Shown here: piece by piece, positions 1 through 5,759 of the stretch | How the letters are laid out: every line of letters begins with the position of its first letter | How positions within the stretch are numbered: position 1 is the first letter of the stretch | NCBI GenBank assembly: GCA_016218185.1 | Contig: JACREP010000014.1 | Location: forward strand, 1 to 9,971 | DNA from: Candidatus Gottesmanbacteria bacterium | Lineage (GTDB): Bacteria > Patescibacteriota > Microgenomatia > UBA10105 > UBA927 | Direction of reading: 5' to 3' | Length of the DNA stretch: 9,971 bases | Program-made: the position numbers and the translations under genes | Notes under the pieces: generated by a model | What the model saw: the letters and a program-made list of their open reading frames with translations, nothing else | Databases searched by the model: none | Told to the model about the DNA's origin: nothing

Positions 1-246
1 GCCAAGGGGTGGTATACGTTTGTGGTGGCAATTGACGCGAGGAAAAAAAAGATCGGACAGGAAATCGCGCGCCTATACAAAGTGACGGTGACGCAGGTGC
101 GGACAGAGCGGCTACACGGGAAGAGTAGGCGCAGCGGGAAAAAACAGCAACCGGTGGTAACATCCGATTGGAAAAAGGCGTTTGTACGGCTGGGCGCTGG
201 TCAGCGGATCGAAGCGTTTCAGGCAGTAGAAGGAGAGAAAAAGTAA
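1..246 (+). CDS. rplW: 50S ribosomal protein L23 (uL23), 3' part only
   Basis: The reading frame is open from the first base, so the gene begins left of the window; 81 codons and the TAA stop are visible. L23 binds 23S rRNA domain III at the polypeptide exit tunnel and is the docking site for trigger factor and SRP. The visible part matches the family's second half: a WYTFVV strand, then DARKKKIGQEIARLY helix, the basic loop HGKSRRSGKK, and a final DWKKAFVRLGAGQRIE strand pair. A GTG at 22 could be taken as a start, but it lies inside the conserved strand and would be wrong. Its position directly before rplB is the standard S10-operon order. The stop codon lies at the beginning of a 9-bp tandem repeat that fills the gap to rplB. 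Confidence 0.95.
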   Translation, partial: AKGWYTFVVAIDARKKKIGQEIARLYKVTVTQVRTERLHGKSRRSGKKQQPVVTSDWKKAFVRLGAGQRIEAFQAVEGEKK

Positions 247-280
247 TCCGACCAATCCGACCAATTAAACCAATTGGGCA
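245..280. repeat. 9-bp tandem microrepeat in the rplW-rplB gap
   Basis: Four units of 9 bp stand end to end: AATCCGACC (245-253), AATCCGACC (254-262), AATTAAACC (263-271) and AATTGGGCA (272-280). The first two are identical and the last two are degenerate. The array starts in the rplW stop codon and runs up to the rplB start region. No Shine-Dalgarno motif is present in it. Function unknown; replication slippage is the simplest origin. Confidence 0.7.
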
Positions 281-285
281 AATGA

Positions 286-1059
286 ATGATGAAACAAAAA
301 GATATGAATACAAAGAGGAACAAGGGACTGCACGAAATTCTTGCGAAGCATTCTGGCAGGGACCAGTTTGGCCATGTGTCCGTGCGCCATCAGGGCGGCA
401 GGCACAAACGGTATTACCGTGCGATTGACTGGAAGCGGGATAAGGATGGTATTGCCGGCCGGGTGGTATCTGTGGAGTACGATCCTAACCGATCGGCCGA
501 CGTTGCCCTGATTTGGTATGCTGACGGAGAGAAGCGGTATATATTGGCGCCGGAGGGACTCAAAGTGGGTAATACCGTGATAGCGGCTGTCCGGGCAGAG
601 GTAACGGTGGGCAATGTGTTGACGCTGGGCAACATGCCGGTGGGGACACTCGTGCATAACGTGGAAGTCAAACCCGGTCGCGGTGCGCAAATGATACGCA
701 GCGCCGGTACCGGGGCGACGGTACTTGCGGCAGAAGGCAATGTGGTACAATTGAAGCTTCCGTCCGGAGAAATCCGGGCTTTTGACGCCAAGTGCCGGGC
801 AACCGTCGGCCAGGTGGGCAATGTCAACTGGCGCAACCGCTTCATAGGAAAAGCAGGCCGCAGCCGTCACATGGGCAGGCGGCCCGCCGTCCGGGGTGTT
901 GCCCAAAATCCGCGTTCACACCCGCACGGAGGAGGCGAAGGGAGAAGCGGCATCGGCATGTCGTCGCCCAAGAGTCCTTGGGGGAAGCGGACGCTCGGGA
1001 CAAAGACAAGGAAACGGAAAAAGTATAGCGATAAATACATTGTACAGAGGAGAAAATAA
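286..1059 (+). CDS. rplB: 50S ribosomal protein L2 (uL2), short N-terminus
   Basis: L2 is a core 23S rRNA-binding protein needed for subunit association and peptidyl-transferase centre assembly. The protein is 257 aa against roughly 275 for typical bacterial L2. The OB-fold part begins near residue 24 (GRDQFGHVSVRHQGG, then RHKRYYRAIDWKRDK), followed by YILAPEGLKVG (85-95), the SH3-like part, and the C-terminal HPHGGGEGRSGIG (212-224) with the conserved His at 212. The usual N-terminal KPTSPGRR-type tail is missing, and a TGA stands immediately upstream of the ATG at 286, so the short end is genuine in this assembly. ATGs at 289 and 304 are alternative starts; none has a Shine-Dalgarno motif. 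The residue before the conserved His is Ser rather than the Asp found in E. coli L2. Confidence 0.96.
   Translation: MMKQKDMNTKRNKGLHEILAKHSGRDQFGHVSVRHQGGRHKRYYRAIDWKRDKDGIAGRVVSVEYDPNRSADVALIWYADGEKRYILAPEGLKVGNTVIAAVRAEVTVGNVLTLGNMPVGTLVHNVEVKPGRGAQMIRSAGTGATVLAAEGNVVQLKLPSGEIRAFDAKCRATVGQVGNVNWRNRFIGKAGRSRHMGRRPAVRGVAQNPRSHPHGGGEGRSGIGMSSPKSPWGKRTLGTKTRKRKKYSDKYIVQRRK
1048..1053 (+). promoter_or_regulatory. Shine-Dalgarno site for rpsS
   Basis: AGGAGA lies 7 nt before the rpsS ATG, inside the last codons of rplB. It supports the start at 1061 over longer in-frame alternatives reaching back into rplB. Confidence 0.75.
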
Positions 1060-1060
1060 T

Positions 1061-1345
1061 ATGGCGCGATCAAGTAAAAAAGGTCCTTATATAGACAAGA
1101 AGTTGCTGGAAAAGGTCAATCGTCAGAAGGCCGGAGGTGACCGTGCGCCTATCAAAACATGGGCGAGGGCGTGTCAAATACCGCCGGAATTTGTAGGCCA
1201 TCGGTTTGCTGTCCACAACGGGAGGTTGTTTCAGGAAGTGTTTGTCAGTGAGGCCATGGTGGGGCACCGCCTGGGTGAATTTTCACCAACGCGCACCTTC
1301 CGTGGTCATGGACAGGTGACGAAGCGGACAATGGAGAAGACGTAA
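1061..1345 (+). CDS. rpsS: 30S ribosomal protein S19 (uS19)
   Basis: S19 sits in the 30S head with S13 and contacts the A-site finger bridge. The 94-aa product has the family pattern throughout: MARSSKKGPYIDKKLL at the N-terminus, IKTWARACQIPPEFVGH in the centre, FAVHNGR, and the C-terminal HRLGEFSPTRTFRGHG. The frame is open upstream to 896, but that stretch overlaps rplB and carries no S19 similarity; the ATG at 1061 begins the protein exactly where the family does and has AGGAGA before it. The gap from the rplB stop is one base, so translational coupling is likely. Length is normal (about 92 aa in most bacteria). Confidence 0.97.
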   Translation: MARSSKKGPYIDKKLLEKVNRQKAGGDRAPIKTWARACQIPPEFVGHRFAVHNGRLFQEVFVSEAMVGHRLGEFSPTRTFRGHGQVTKRTMEKT

Positions 1346-1364
1346 AAAGTTAGTTAGCAACACG

Positions 1365-1420
1365 AGTTACTTCGTTACTTTGTAAAACAAAAACTAAGTA
1401 ACTAAGTAACTAAGTAACTA
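1365..1420. repeat. 8-bp tandem repeats forming an imperfect inverted repeat, rpsS-rplV gap
   Basis: On the right, CTAAGTAA is repeated three times exactly (1394-1401, 1402-1409, 1410-1417), followed by CTA. On the left, AGTTACTT CGTTACTT (1365-1380) is two units in the opposite orientation. GTTACTTCGTTACTT (1366-1380) pairs with AAGTAACTAAGTAAC (1396-1410) at 14 of 15 positions around a 15-nt loop; shifting the right arm by 8 nt (1404-1418) pairs equally well. The gap is 77 nt, has no Shine-Dalgarno motif before rplV, and has no T-run after the stem that would make it a standard terminator. Confidence 0.75.
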
Positions 1421-1422
1421 TT

Positions 1423-1770
1423 ATGCTTTATAGTGCGACAGCAAAATATGTACGAGTGAGTCCGCGAAAGGTGCGGCTCGTTGCGGATGCGCTGCGATCG
1501 TGTACTGTCGATGTCGCGTTGCTCCAGCTGGGCAAGTTGCCCCACGCCGGCGCCGTATCGCTTATGAAAGTGATAGCCAGTGCCGTGGCCAACGCAAAGG
1601 CAAAACAGGCAGCGGAGGCCGCGCTTCGGTTCAAAACAATTGACGTGATGGGTGGTCCGGCAATGAAACGATGGAGAGCAGTATCCAAAGGTCAAGCACA
1701 TGCATATAAAAAGAGAATGACACACATACGCATCGTCCTTACGGACGAAGATAACAAATTGACAAAGTAA
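1423..1770 (+). CDS. rplV: 50S ribosomal protein L22 (uL22)
   Basis: L22 lines the nascent-chain exit tunnel with an extended beta hairpin and contacts all 23S domains. The 115-aa product begins ATAKYVRVSPRKVRLVADALR (5-25), the signature start of the family. It continues with LMKVIASAVANAKAK (47-61) and ends with the hairpin part, including GPAMKRWRAVSKGQAHAYKKR and HIRIVLTDE. Length fits the usual 110-115. The last residues, NKLTK, are encoded by 8-bp repeat units that continue past the stop, so this tail may be a product of repeat expansion. The start ATG at 1423 lacks a Shine-Dalgarno motif and follows the inverted repeat of the preceding gap. Confidence 0.97.
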   Translation: MLYSATAKYVRVSPRKVRLVADALRSCTVDVALLQLGKLPHAGAVSLMKVIASAVANAKAKQAAEAALRFKTIDVMGGPAMKRWRAVSKGQAHAYKKRMTHIRIVLTDEDNKLTK

Positions 1771-1785
1771 CAAATTAACAAATTA
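1754..1785. repeat. 8-bp tandem repeat spanning the rplV end and the rplV-rpsC gap
   Basis: Four units of 8 bp: ACAAATTG (1754-1761), ACAAAGTA (1762-1769), ACAAATTA (1770-1777) and ACAAATTA (1778-1785). The first two encode the last L22 residues and supply its stop; the last two are identical and fill the 19-nt gap up to the rpsC ATG. No Shine-Dalgarno motif is present. Confidence 0.7.
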
Positions 1786-1789
1786 ACGT

Positions 1790-2431
1790 ATGGGACAAAA
1801 AATAAATCCAAAAGGTTTTCGACTCGGAACCGTATTTACTTGGAGTTCGCGGTGGTTTAGTGATAAGCGGCAGTATAAAACCTTATTTTTGGCGGACGTG
1901 AAGCTGCGGCAGGCACTGTTTGGTCGGCTGAAAACCGCGGGTTTGGCGCAGGTGGATATCGAGCGGTCAATTAATAAAATCAAGGTGTCGCTCCATGTCG
2001 CGCGGCCGGGCATGGTGATCGGTCGTGGCGGCACAGGTCTTGAGGAGCTGAAAAAATACACAGAAACGCTTTTGGGAGCTCAACACTCAGCCGGACGCCT
2101 GAAGGTAGATGTGACGGTTGAGCCGGTGAAAGAGCCAAACCTGCGTGCATACCTGGTGGCGATGTCGATTGCAGATCAATTGGCCAAGCGTATGCCGCAC
2201 AAAAGAATAGCGAATCAATCGATAGAACGCGTGATGACGGCAGGGGCCAAAGGAGTACGGATTCTTTTGTCAGGAAGAATTGCCGGGGCAGAAATTGCAC
2301 GGCGCGAGCGGTTTCAGGCGGGGACCGTGCCGTTATCCACCATCAGAGAAGATGTGGACTTTGCTGCGGTTCCTGCGGTAACGCGATCAGGGTACGTCGG
2401 AATAAAAGTGTGGATATGCAGAAAAACATGA
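1790..2431 (+). CDS. rpsC: 30S ribosomal protein S3 (uS3)
   Basis: S3 forms the mRNA entry side of the 30S head and contributes to mRNA unwinding there. The 213-aa product opens with the standard GQKINPKGFRLG (2-13). It contains a KH type II domain with the GXXG loop in PGMVIGRGG (73-81). The C-terminal domain has the expected IADQLAKRMPHKRI, TAGAKGVRILLSGRIAGAEIARRE and GIKVWI stretches. It ends right after KVWICRKT, without the basic C-terminal tail many S3 proteins carry, so it is at the short end of the family. TGA is the stop. Confidence 0.97.
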   Translation: MGQKINPKGFRLGTVFTWSSRWFSDKRQYKTLFLADVKLRQALFGRLKTAGLAQVDIERSINKIKVSLHVARPGMVIGRGGTGLEELKKYTETLLGAQHSAGRLKVDVTVEPVKEPNLRAYLVAMSIADQLAKRMPHKRIANQSIERVMTAGAKGVRILLSGRIAGAEIARRERFQAGTVPLSTIREDVDFAAVPAVTRSGYVGIKVWICRKT

Positions 2432-2436
2432 TAAGC

Positions 2437-2497
2437 GCGGATCGTAGCGGATCACACGGATATCCGTGAGAATCAGTTACTATCAGTGTTGATCGTT
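2437..2497. repeat. Degenerate 10-bp repeats and a 14-bp palindrome, rpsC-rplP gap
   Basis: The 72-nt gap holds GCGGATC at 2437-2443 and 2447-2453 with another CGGAT at 2457-2461. The perfect palindrome CACGGATATCCGTG lies at 2455-2468. ATCAGT then appears at 2472-2477 and 2482-2487, and ATCGTT at 2492-2497, again at 10-nt steps. It resembles the other junction repeats in being a short-period array, but the unit is unrelated. No Shine-Dalgarno motif precedes rplP. Confidence 0.6.
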
Positions 2498-2503
2498 TTT
2501 ATT

Positions 2504-2914
2504 ATGTTGGCACCAAAGCGGGCAAAATTTCGAAAAGCATTCAGGGGAAAGCGGCGGGGGGTTTCCATCCGGGGCAGTAACGTGAATTTCGGAGAATATG
2601 GTCTCAAGGCCGCAACGGTTGGCTGGGTCGGCAGCAGACAAATAGAAGCAGCACGCCGGGCACTGACCCATGCGATACGGCGCGGCGGAAGAGTATGGAT
2701 ACGGGTGTTTCCCGATAAGCCGATTACCAAAAAGCCGCCGGAAACACGGATGGGCAGCGGCAAAGGTGATGTGGCAGAATATGTTGCGGTGGTCCGGCCG
2801 GGCCGGATACTTTTTGAAATGACAGGAGTAAGCCGCGATCAGGCAAAAGAAGCACTCCGGTTGGCAAGTGCGAAATTACCGATCAGGACAATCTTTGTAG
2901 AAAAAAGTTCATAA
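2504..2914 (+). CDS. rplP: 50S ribosomal protein L16 (uL16)
   Basis: L16 lies at the A-site tRNA elbow region of the 50S subunit and is among the last proteins to join. With the start at ATG 2504 the product is 136 aa and begins MLAPKRAKFRKAFRGKRRG, which matches the family N-terminus. Also seen are the GLKAATVGWVGSRQIEAARRA stretch (as adjacent segments), then GRVWIRVFPDKPITKKPPETRMGSGKG with the conserved loop entering the tRNA site, and a final AKEALRLASAKLPIRT helix. A GTG at 2486 would add six hydrophobic residues (MLIVFI) encoded in the gap repeat and is unlikely. The start has no Shine-Dalgarno motif. Confidence 0.96.
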   Translation: MLAPKRAKFRKAFRGKRRGVSIRGSNVNFGEYGLKAATVGWVGSRQIEAARRALTHAIRRGGRVWIRVFPDKPITKKPPETRMGSGKGDVAEYVAVVRPGRILFEMTGVSRDQAKEALRLASAKLPIRTIFVEKSS

Positions 2915-2918
2915 TAAC

Positions 2919-3110
2919 ATGAAAAAGAAAGAAAAAAATACCGTAAGAGCTATGAGTATTTCGGAGTTGGAAAAAGAGGTGCGGGACGCGGAAGGCAAAA
3001 TGGTCTCCGTTTCCGGCGAGGGGAAAAATACCAGAAAGATGCGGGAACTTCGGAGGCGCGTAGCGGTCATTGCCACGTATATACGGGAAAAGGAGCTCGT
3101 CCATGGCTAA
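2919..3110 (+). CDS. rpmC: 50S ribosomal protein L29 (uL29)
   Basis: L29 is a small two-helix protein beside L23 at the exit tunnel. The 63-aa product has a lysine-rich start, the first helix SISELEKEVRDAEGKM (13-28) and the second KNTRKMRELRRRVAVIATYIREKE (in two adjoining parts), which matches the NTHRIKEVRRDIARI-type signature of the family. It starts 4 nt after the rplP stop and ends 8 nt inside rpsQ. The start lacks a clear Shine-Dalgarno motif, so translation may depend on ribosomes arriving from rplP. The sequence is divergent, as is normal for L29; position supports the call. Confidence 0.93.
   Translation: MKKKEKNTVRAMSISELEKEVRDAEGKMVSVSGEGKNTRKMRELRRRVAVIATYIREKELVHG
3090..3095 (+). 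promoter_or_regulatory. Shine-Dalgarno site for rpsQ
   Basis: AAGGAG lies within the end of rpmC, 7 nt before ATG 3103. It fixes the rpsQ start at 3103 rather than at the upstream in-frame codon at 3070. Confidence 0.8.
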
Positions 3111-3345
3111 CGAACAAAAAGGATTTATCGGTACTGTGGTGTCTACAAGCATGACCAAAACGGTGACGGTCGCCGTCACGCACGTACGCCGGCACCCGTT
3201 GTATAAAAAACAGGTACGAAGGACCCGCAGGTACGCAGCACATAACGAGTCGATGGCACTTTCAGTTGGTGATACAGTGCGTATTGTTTCTACCAGACCC
3301 GTTTCGAAAACGAAACACTTTATCGTGAAGGAGAAAATTATATGA
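3103..3345 (+). CDS. rpsQ: 30S ribosomal protein S17 (uS17)
   Basis: S17 is an OB-fold primary binder of 16S rRNA in the 30S body. The 80-aa product begins MANEQKGFIGTVVSTSMTKT, the expected first strands. It contains the conserved HPLYKKQVRRTRRYAAHNE (31-49) with the rRNA-binding basic residues, and then VGDTVRIVSTRPVSKTKHF. The chosen ATG has a strong AAGGAG at good spacing and yields normal length; the frame extends back to 3070 but that part is simply rpmC read in another frame. It overlaps rpmC by 8 nt and rplN by 4 nt (ATGA), which implies coupled translation of L29-S17-L14. Confidence 0.96.
   Translation: MANEQKGFIGTVVSTSMTKTVTVAVTHVRRHPLYKKQVRRTRRYAAHNESMALSVGDTVRIVSTRPVSKTKHFIVKEKII
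3328..3333 (+). promoter_or_regulatory. Shine-Dalgarno site for rplN
   Basis: AAGGAG within the last codons of rpsQ, 8 nt before the rplN ATG, which itself overlaps the rpsQ stop as ATGA. Confidence 0.8.
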
Positions 3346-3716
3346 TTCAACGCCGTTCTACCATCACCGCCGCGGATAATTCAGGAGTGGAGCTCATGAC
3401 CGTCATTCACATTTACGGCGCATCAAAGCAAAAATTTGCCTCATTGGGTGCTATTGTCCAGTGTGTGGTCAAACGTGCGGATCCGGGAGGGACGGTGAAG
3501 GACGATGAGTTGGTAAAGGTGGTTATCGTGCGCATACGGAAAGAATGTCATAGAACTGACGGATCATATATTCGTTTTGATGATAATGCAGGAGTGGTGA
3601 TTGATAATCCAAAAGACAAAAACCCGCGCGGTACCCGCGTGTTCGGTCCGATTGCGCGGGAATTGAAAGAGAAAGGGTTTGATAAAATCGTGAGCATGGC
3701 GGAGGAAGTATATTAA
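3342..3716 (+). CDS. rplN: 50S ribosomal protein L14 (uL14)
   Basis: L14 is a beta-barrel protein at the subunit interface (bridge B8) and the binding platform for the silencing factor RsfS. The 124-aa product carries the family signatures: MIQRRSTITAADNSGVEL at the N-terminus, an ASLGAIVQCVVKRADPGG stretch, KVVIVRIRKECHRTDGSYIR in adjoining parts, FDDNAGVVIDNPKDKNPRGTR (the most conserved loop) and FGPIARELKEKGFDKIVSMA at the end. Length is normal (about 122). It starts on an ATGA overlap with rpsQ. Confidence 0.98.
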   Translation: MIQRRSTITAADNSGVELMTVIHIYGASKQKFASLGAIVQCVVKRADPGGTVKDDELVKVVIVRIRKECHRTDGSYIRFDDNAGVVIDNPKDKNPRGTRVFGPIARELKEKGFDKIVSMAEEVY

Positions 3717-3725
3717 AAAGAAGAT

Positions 3726-4031
3726 ATGAAGATAAAAAAGGGAGACACCATCATTATTACGGCCGGGAAAGACAAAGGGAAGAAGGGAAAAGTAGAAGCC
3801 ATATTCCCTGGAGAAGAAACTCTTGCGGTGGCTGGTGTGGGTATATATAAGCGACACATGAAAAAGAGGGATGAAAAACACCCCGGCGGGATCATCGATA
3901 TGACCCGGCCAATTCCGGTGGCCAGCGTCGCGCTGTTGTGCCCCACGTGCAAACAGCAAACACGTGTGGGTTACCTGGTGACGAAGGGAGCCAAAATCCG
4001 CATCTGCCGAAAATGTGAGGCAAAGATATAA
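3726..4031 (+). CDS. rplX: 50S ribosomal protein L24 (uL24), zinc-ribbon form
   Basis: L24 is an assembly initiator that binds the 5' part of 23S rRNA. The 101-aa product begins with a KOW motif, KIKKGDTIIITAGKDKGKKG (2-21), followed by VGIYKRHMKK (38-47) and the GGIIDMTRPIPVASVALL segment. The C-terminal end has CPTC (72-75) and CRKC (94-97), giving four cysteines placed for a zinc ribbon; this form is common but not universal, since E. coli L24 lacks it. The gene follows rplN by 9 nt with only a weak AGAAG upstream. Confidence 0.97.
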   Translation: MKIKKGDTIIITAGKDKGKKGKVEAIFPGEETLAVAGVGIYKRHMKKRDEKHPGGIIDMTRPIPVASVALLCPTCKQQTRVGYLVTKGAKIRICRKCEAKI

Positions 4032-4036
4032 CAGCT

Positions 4037-4597
4037 ATGGAAACACTGCAGGAGAAATACAAAAAAGAAATTTTGCCCAAACTGATGCGTGAGTTTGGTA
4101 TTGTCAATCCGATGGCGGTACCCAGGCTTGTGAAGATCGTGGTGAACTGCGGCGTGGGCGAAGCGGTCGCCGATAAAAAGGTCGTTGAGAAAGTCAGCAG
4201 TCAGTTGGCGGTGATCTGCGGTCAGAAGCCGCAGATAACCCGGGCCAAACGCGCCATCTCCACGTTTAAACTTCGTGCGGGAGACGCCGTGGGACTTCGG
4301 GTTACCATTCGAGGAATTCGCATGTGGGATTTTTTCGTCAAGCTGATCATGCTTGCCCTCCCGCGGGTACGCGATTTCCGCGGCGTACCCGGAAAAGGAT
4401 TTGATCAGCAGGGAAATTACACATTAGGAATAGCCGAGCAAACGATTTTTCCGGAACTGGACTATCAGTTGGCAGATAAAGTGCGGGGGTTTGAGATAAC
4501 ATTTGTTACCAACAGTAAGGATCCCAAAATAGGCAGAGCGCTCCTTGCGCATTTAGGTATGCCGTTTGAAAAGGACCTGCCTGCGCAGGTAGGGTAA
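4037..4597 (+). CDS. rplE: 50S ribosomal protein L5 (uL5)
   Basis: L5 binds 5S rRNA, contacts the P-site tRNA and forms bridge B1b with S13. The 186-aa product begins LQEKYKKEILPKLMREFG (4-21). It contains PRLVKIVVNCGVGEAVADKK (in adjoining parts), the GQKPQITRAKRAISTFKLR loop, RVTIRGIRMWDFF, LPRVRDFRGVPGKGFDQQGN and the TIFPELDYQL segment, all family hallmarks. Length is near the usual 179-187. It begins 5 nt after rplX without a clear Shine-Dalgarno motif, so coupling from rplX is likely. In E. coli this junction carries the S8 repressor site; I do not see an equivalent structure here. Confidence 0.98.
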   Translation: METLQEKYKKEILPKLMREFGIVNPMAVPRLVKIVVNCGVGEAVADKKVVEKVSSQLAVICGQKPQITRAKRAISTFKLRAGDAVGLRVTIRGIRMWDFFVKLIMLALPRVRDFRGVPGKGFDQQGNYTLGIAEQTIFPELDYQLADKVRGFEITFVTNSKDPKIGRALLAHLGMPFEKDLPAQVG

Positions 4598-4600
4598 ATT

Positions 4601-4786
4601 ATGGCAAAGATATCAGACATTGTAAAATTTCAAAAAAAACAGAAGTATGTCGTGCGGCATCGCAACCGGTGCTCGCTGTGCGGCAGGTCAAGGGGCTATA
4701 TACGCAAATTCGGTATTTGCAGGCTCTGTTTTCGTGCACATGCACACAAAGGAGAATTGCCGGGTGTCATAAAAGCATCCTGGTAA
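4601..4786 (+). CDS. rpsN: 30S ribosomal protein S14 type Z (uS14), zinc-binding
   Basis: S14 sits in the 30S head near S3, S10 and S19. The 61-aa length and the four cysteines CSLC (24-27) and CRLC (40-43) identify the short zinc-binding form (also called rpsZ), not the roughly 100-aa zinc-free form. The conserved RNRCSLCGRSRGYIRKFG and GICRLCFR are intact, and the usual C-terminal GVIKASW is present. Only 3 nt separate it from rplE. The position between rplE and rpsH is canonical. Confidence 0.97.
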   Translation: MAKISDIVKFQKKQKYVVRHRNRCSLCGRSRGYIRKFGICRLCFRAHAHKGELPGVIKASW

Positions 4787-4787
4787 C

Positions 4788-4793
4788 AGGGGA
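4788..4793 (+). promoter_or_regulatory. Shine-Dalgarno site for rpsH
   Basis: AGGGGA lies in the 11-nt rpsN-rpsH gap. The spacer to ATG 4798 is short (4 nt) but this is the only candidate, and it decides the start against the longer frame running back over rpsN. Confidence 0.65.
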
Positions 4794-4797
4794 AAAT

Positions 4798-5187
4798 ATG
4801 GTAAATGATCCGATTGGAGACATGCTTGCTCAGATAAAGAATGCCGCAATGGCGGGCAAATACGTGGTGGAACTGCCGCACTCCCGTATGAAAACCCAAG
4901 TGGCAGAGGTGCTGGTCCAAGAGGGATATCTTGCCGCGGCCGAACCGTTTGGAGACAAGCCCAAGCTTATGCTTCGTCTGCATTTGAAGTCAAAAGAGGC
5001 ATCGGCTATCCGTGATATCAAACGCGTAAGTAAACCTAGCCTCCGATGGTATGTGACGAAGGATAAGGTACCGCAGGTATTGGGGGGTATGGGGATTGCC
5101 GTTCTTTCGACATCAGCCGGGATCATGACCGGGAGTGAGGCAAAGAAACGGGGGATCGGCGGAGAATTATTGTGTACGGTATGGTGA
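4798..5187 (+). CDS. rpsH: 30S ribosomal protein S8 (uS8)
   Basis: S8 is a central-domain 16S rRNA binder and, in E. coli, the translational repressor of the spc operon. The 129-aa product starts MVNDPIGDMLAQIKNA, as the family does. It continues with a VELPHSRMKTQVAEVLVQEG stretch, and the C-terminal half has SKPSLRWYV, KVPQVLGGMGIAVLSTSAGIM (adjoining parts) and the terminal signature ARKxxxGGE-type SEAKKRGIGGELLCTVW. An upstream in-frame extension to 4669 overlaps rpsN and has no S8 similarity. Whether autoregulation by S8 exists here cannot be told from the sequence. Confidence 0.97.
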   Translation: MVNDPIGDMLAQIKNAAMAGKYVVELPHSRMKTQVAEVLVQEGYLAAAEPFGDKPKLMLRLHLKSKEASAIRDIKRVSKPSLRWYVTKDKVPQVLGGMGIAVLSTSAGIMTGSEAKKRGIGGELLCTVW

Positions 5188-5191
5188 GAGG
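5186..5191 (+). promoter_or_regulatory. Shine-Dalgarno site for rplF
   Basis: GAGAGG overlaps the rpsH stop codon and lies 7 nt before ATG 5199, which supports that start over the GTG at 5172. Confidence 0.7.
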
Positions 5192-5198
5192 TTATCTT

Positions 5199-5756
5199 AT
5201 GTCGCGTATAGGAAATGCACCAATTACAGTTCCCAACCAAGTCGCTATCAGCGTGGAGAAATCTACGGTGAACGTAGTGGGTCCTAAAGGGGAGCTTTGT
5301 TTGTCGATTCCGTCAGGCATCGGCGTTACGCAGTCGGATGGAACCGTTCGTATCGTGCGAAAAGGAGCGGATGGGGCCATGCACGGATTATTGCGGGCGC
5401 AGCTTGCCAATGCATTGATTGGAGTGACGAAAGGGTGGACCAAGACATTAGAGCTTTCCGGCGTGGGCTATCGCGCAGTCATGGCGGGCGCGGACGTGAC
5501 CATCGCAATCGGGTTTTCCCATCCGGTAACGGTGAAACCACCTGCGGGGATTACGTTTACCATACAAGAAAATACCATTGTGGTGTCCGGTACAGATAAA
5601 CAGTTGGTCGGTCAGGTTGCGGCGGGTATTCGCGCGATTAAAAAGCCGGAGCCATACAAAGGGAAGGGGATCAAATACGCAGGTGAACATATCCGTAAGA
5701 AAGCAGGAAAAGCTGCAAAAGCCATCGGCGGGGCGCCGGGGGCAGCCGGCAAATAA
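5199..5756 (+). CDS. rplF: 50S ribosomal protein L6 (uL6)
   Basis: L6 lies near the GTPase-associated centre beside the sarcin-ricin loop. From ATG 5199 the product is 185 aa and begins MSRIGNAPITVPNQV, which is the family start. It has the two repeated alpha/beta domains, with VGPKGEL (27-33) in the first and SGVGYRA (87-93) and GFSHPV (105-110) in the second. The rRNA-binding C-terminal signature KPEPYKGKGIKYAGEHIRKK (149-168) is followed by a short Ala/Gly-rich tail. The frame also opens at GTG 5172, which would add nine residues overlapping rpsH and is rejected. Confidence 0.97.
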   Translation: MSRIGNAPITVPNQVAISVEKSTVNVVGPKGELCLSIPSGIGVTQSDGTVRIVRKGADGAMHGLLRAQLANALIGVTKGWTKTLELSGVGYRAVMAGADVTIAIGFSHPVTVKPPAGITFTIQENTIVVSGTDKQLVGQVAAGIRAIKKPEPYKGKGIKYAGEHIRKKAGKAAKAIGGAPGAAGK

Positions 5757-5759
5757 AGA

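Noticed and set aside
265..906. Long open frame of 213 codons on the minus strand opposite rplB
   Set aside because: It lies wholly antisense to a well conserved ribosomal gene and its product has no recognisable features; it is a shadow of the coding strand.
896..1060. Upstream extension of the S19 frame over the end of rplB
   Set aside because: S19 similarity begins exactly at ATG 1061, which has its own Shine-Dalgarno motif.
1394..1420. CRISPR-like direct repeats
   Set aside because: Units are 8 bp with no spacers between them; this is a simple tandem repeat.
2486..2503. GTG start for L16 giving an MLIVFI extension
   Set aside because: It is encoded by the gap repeat, and family similarity starts at ATG 2504.
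4017..4040. S8 repressor-binding structure at the rplX-rplE junction as in E. coli
   Set aside because: The junction has only 5 nt between genes, and I found no helix resembling the S8 target there.
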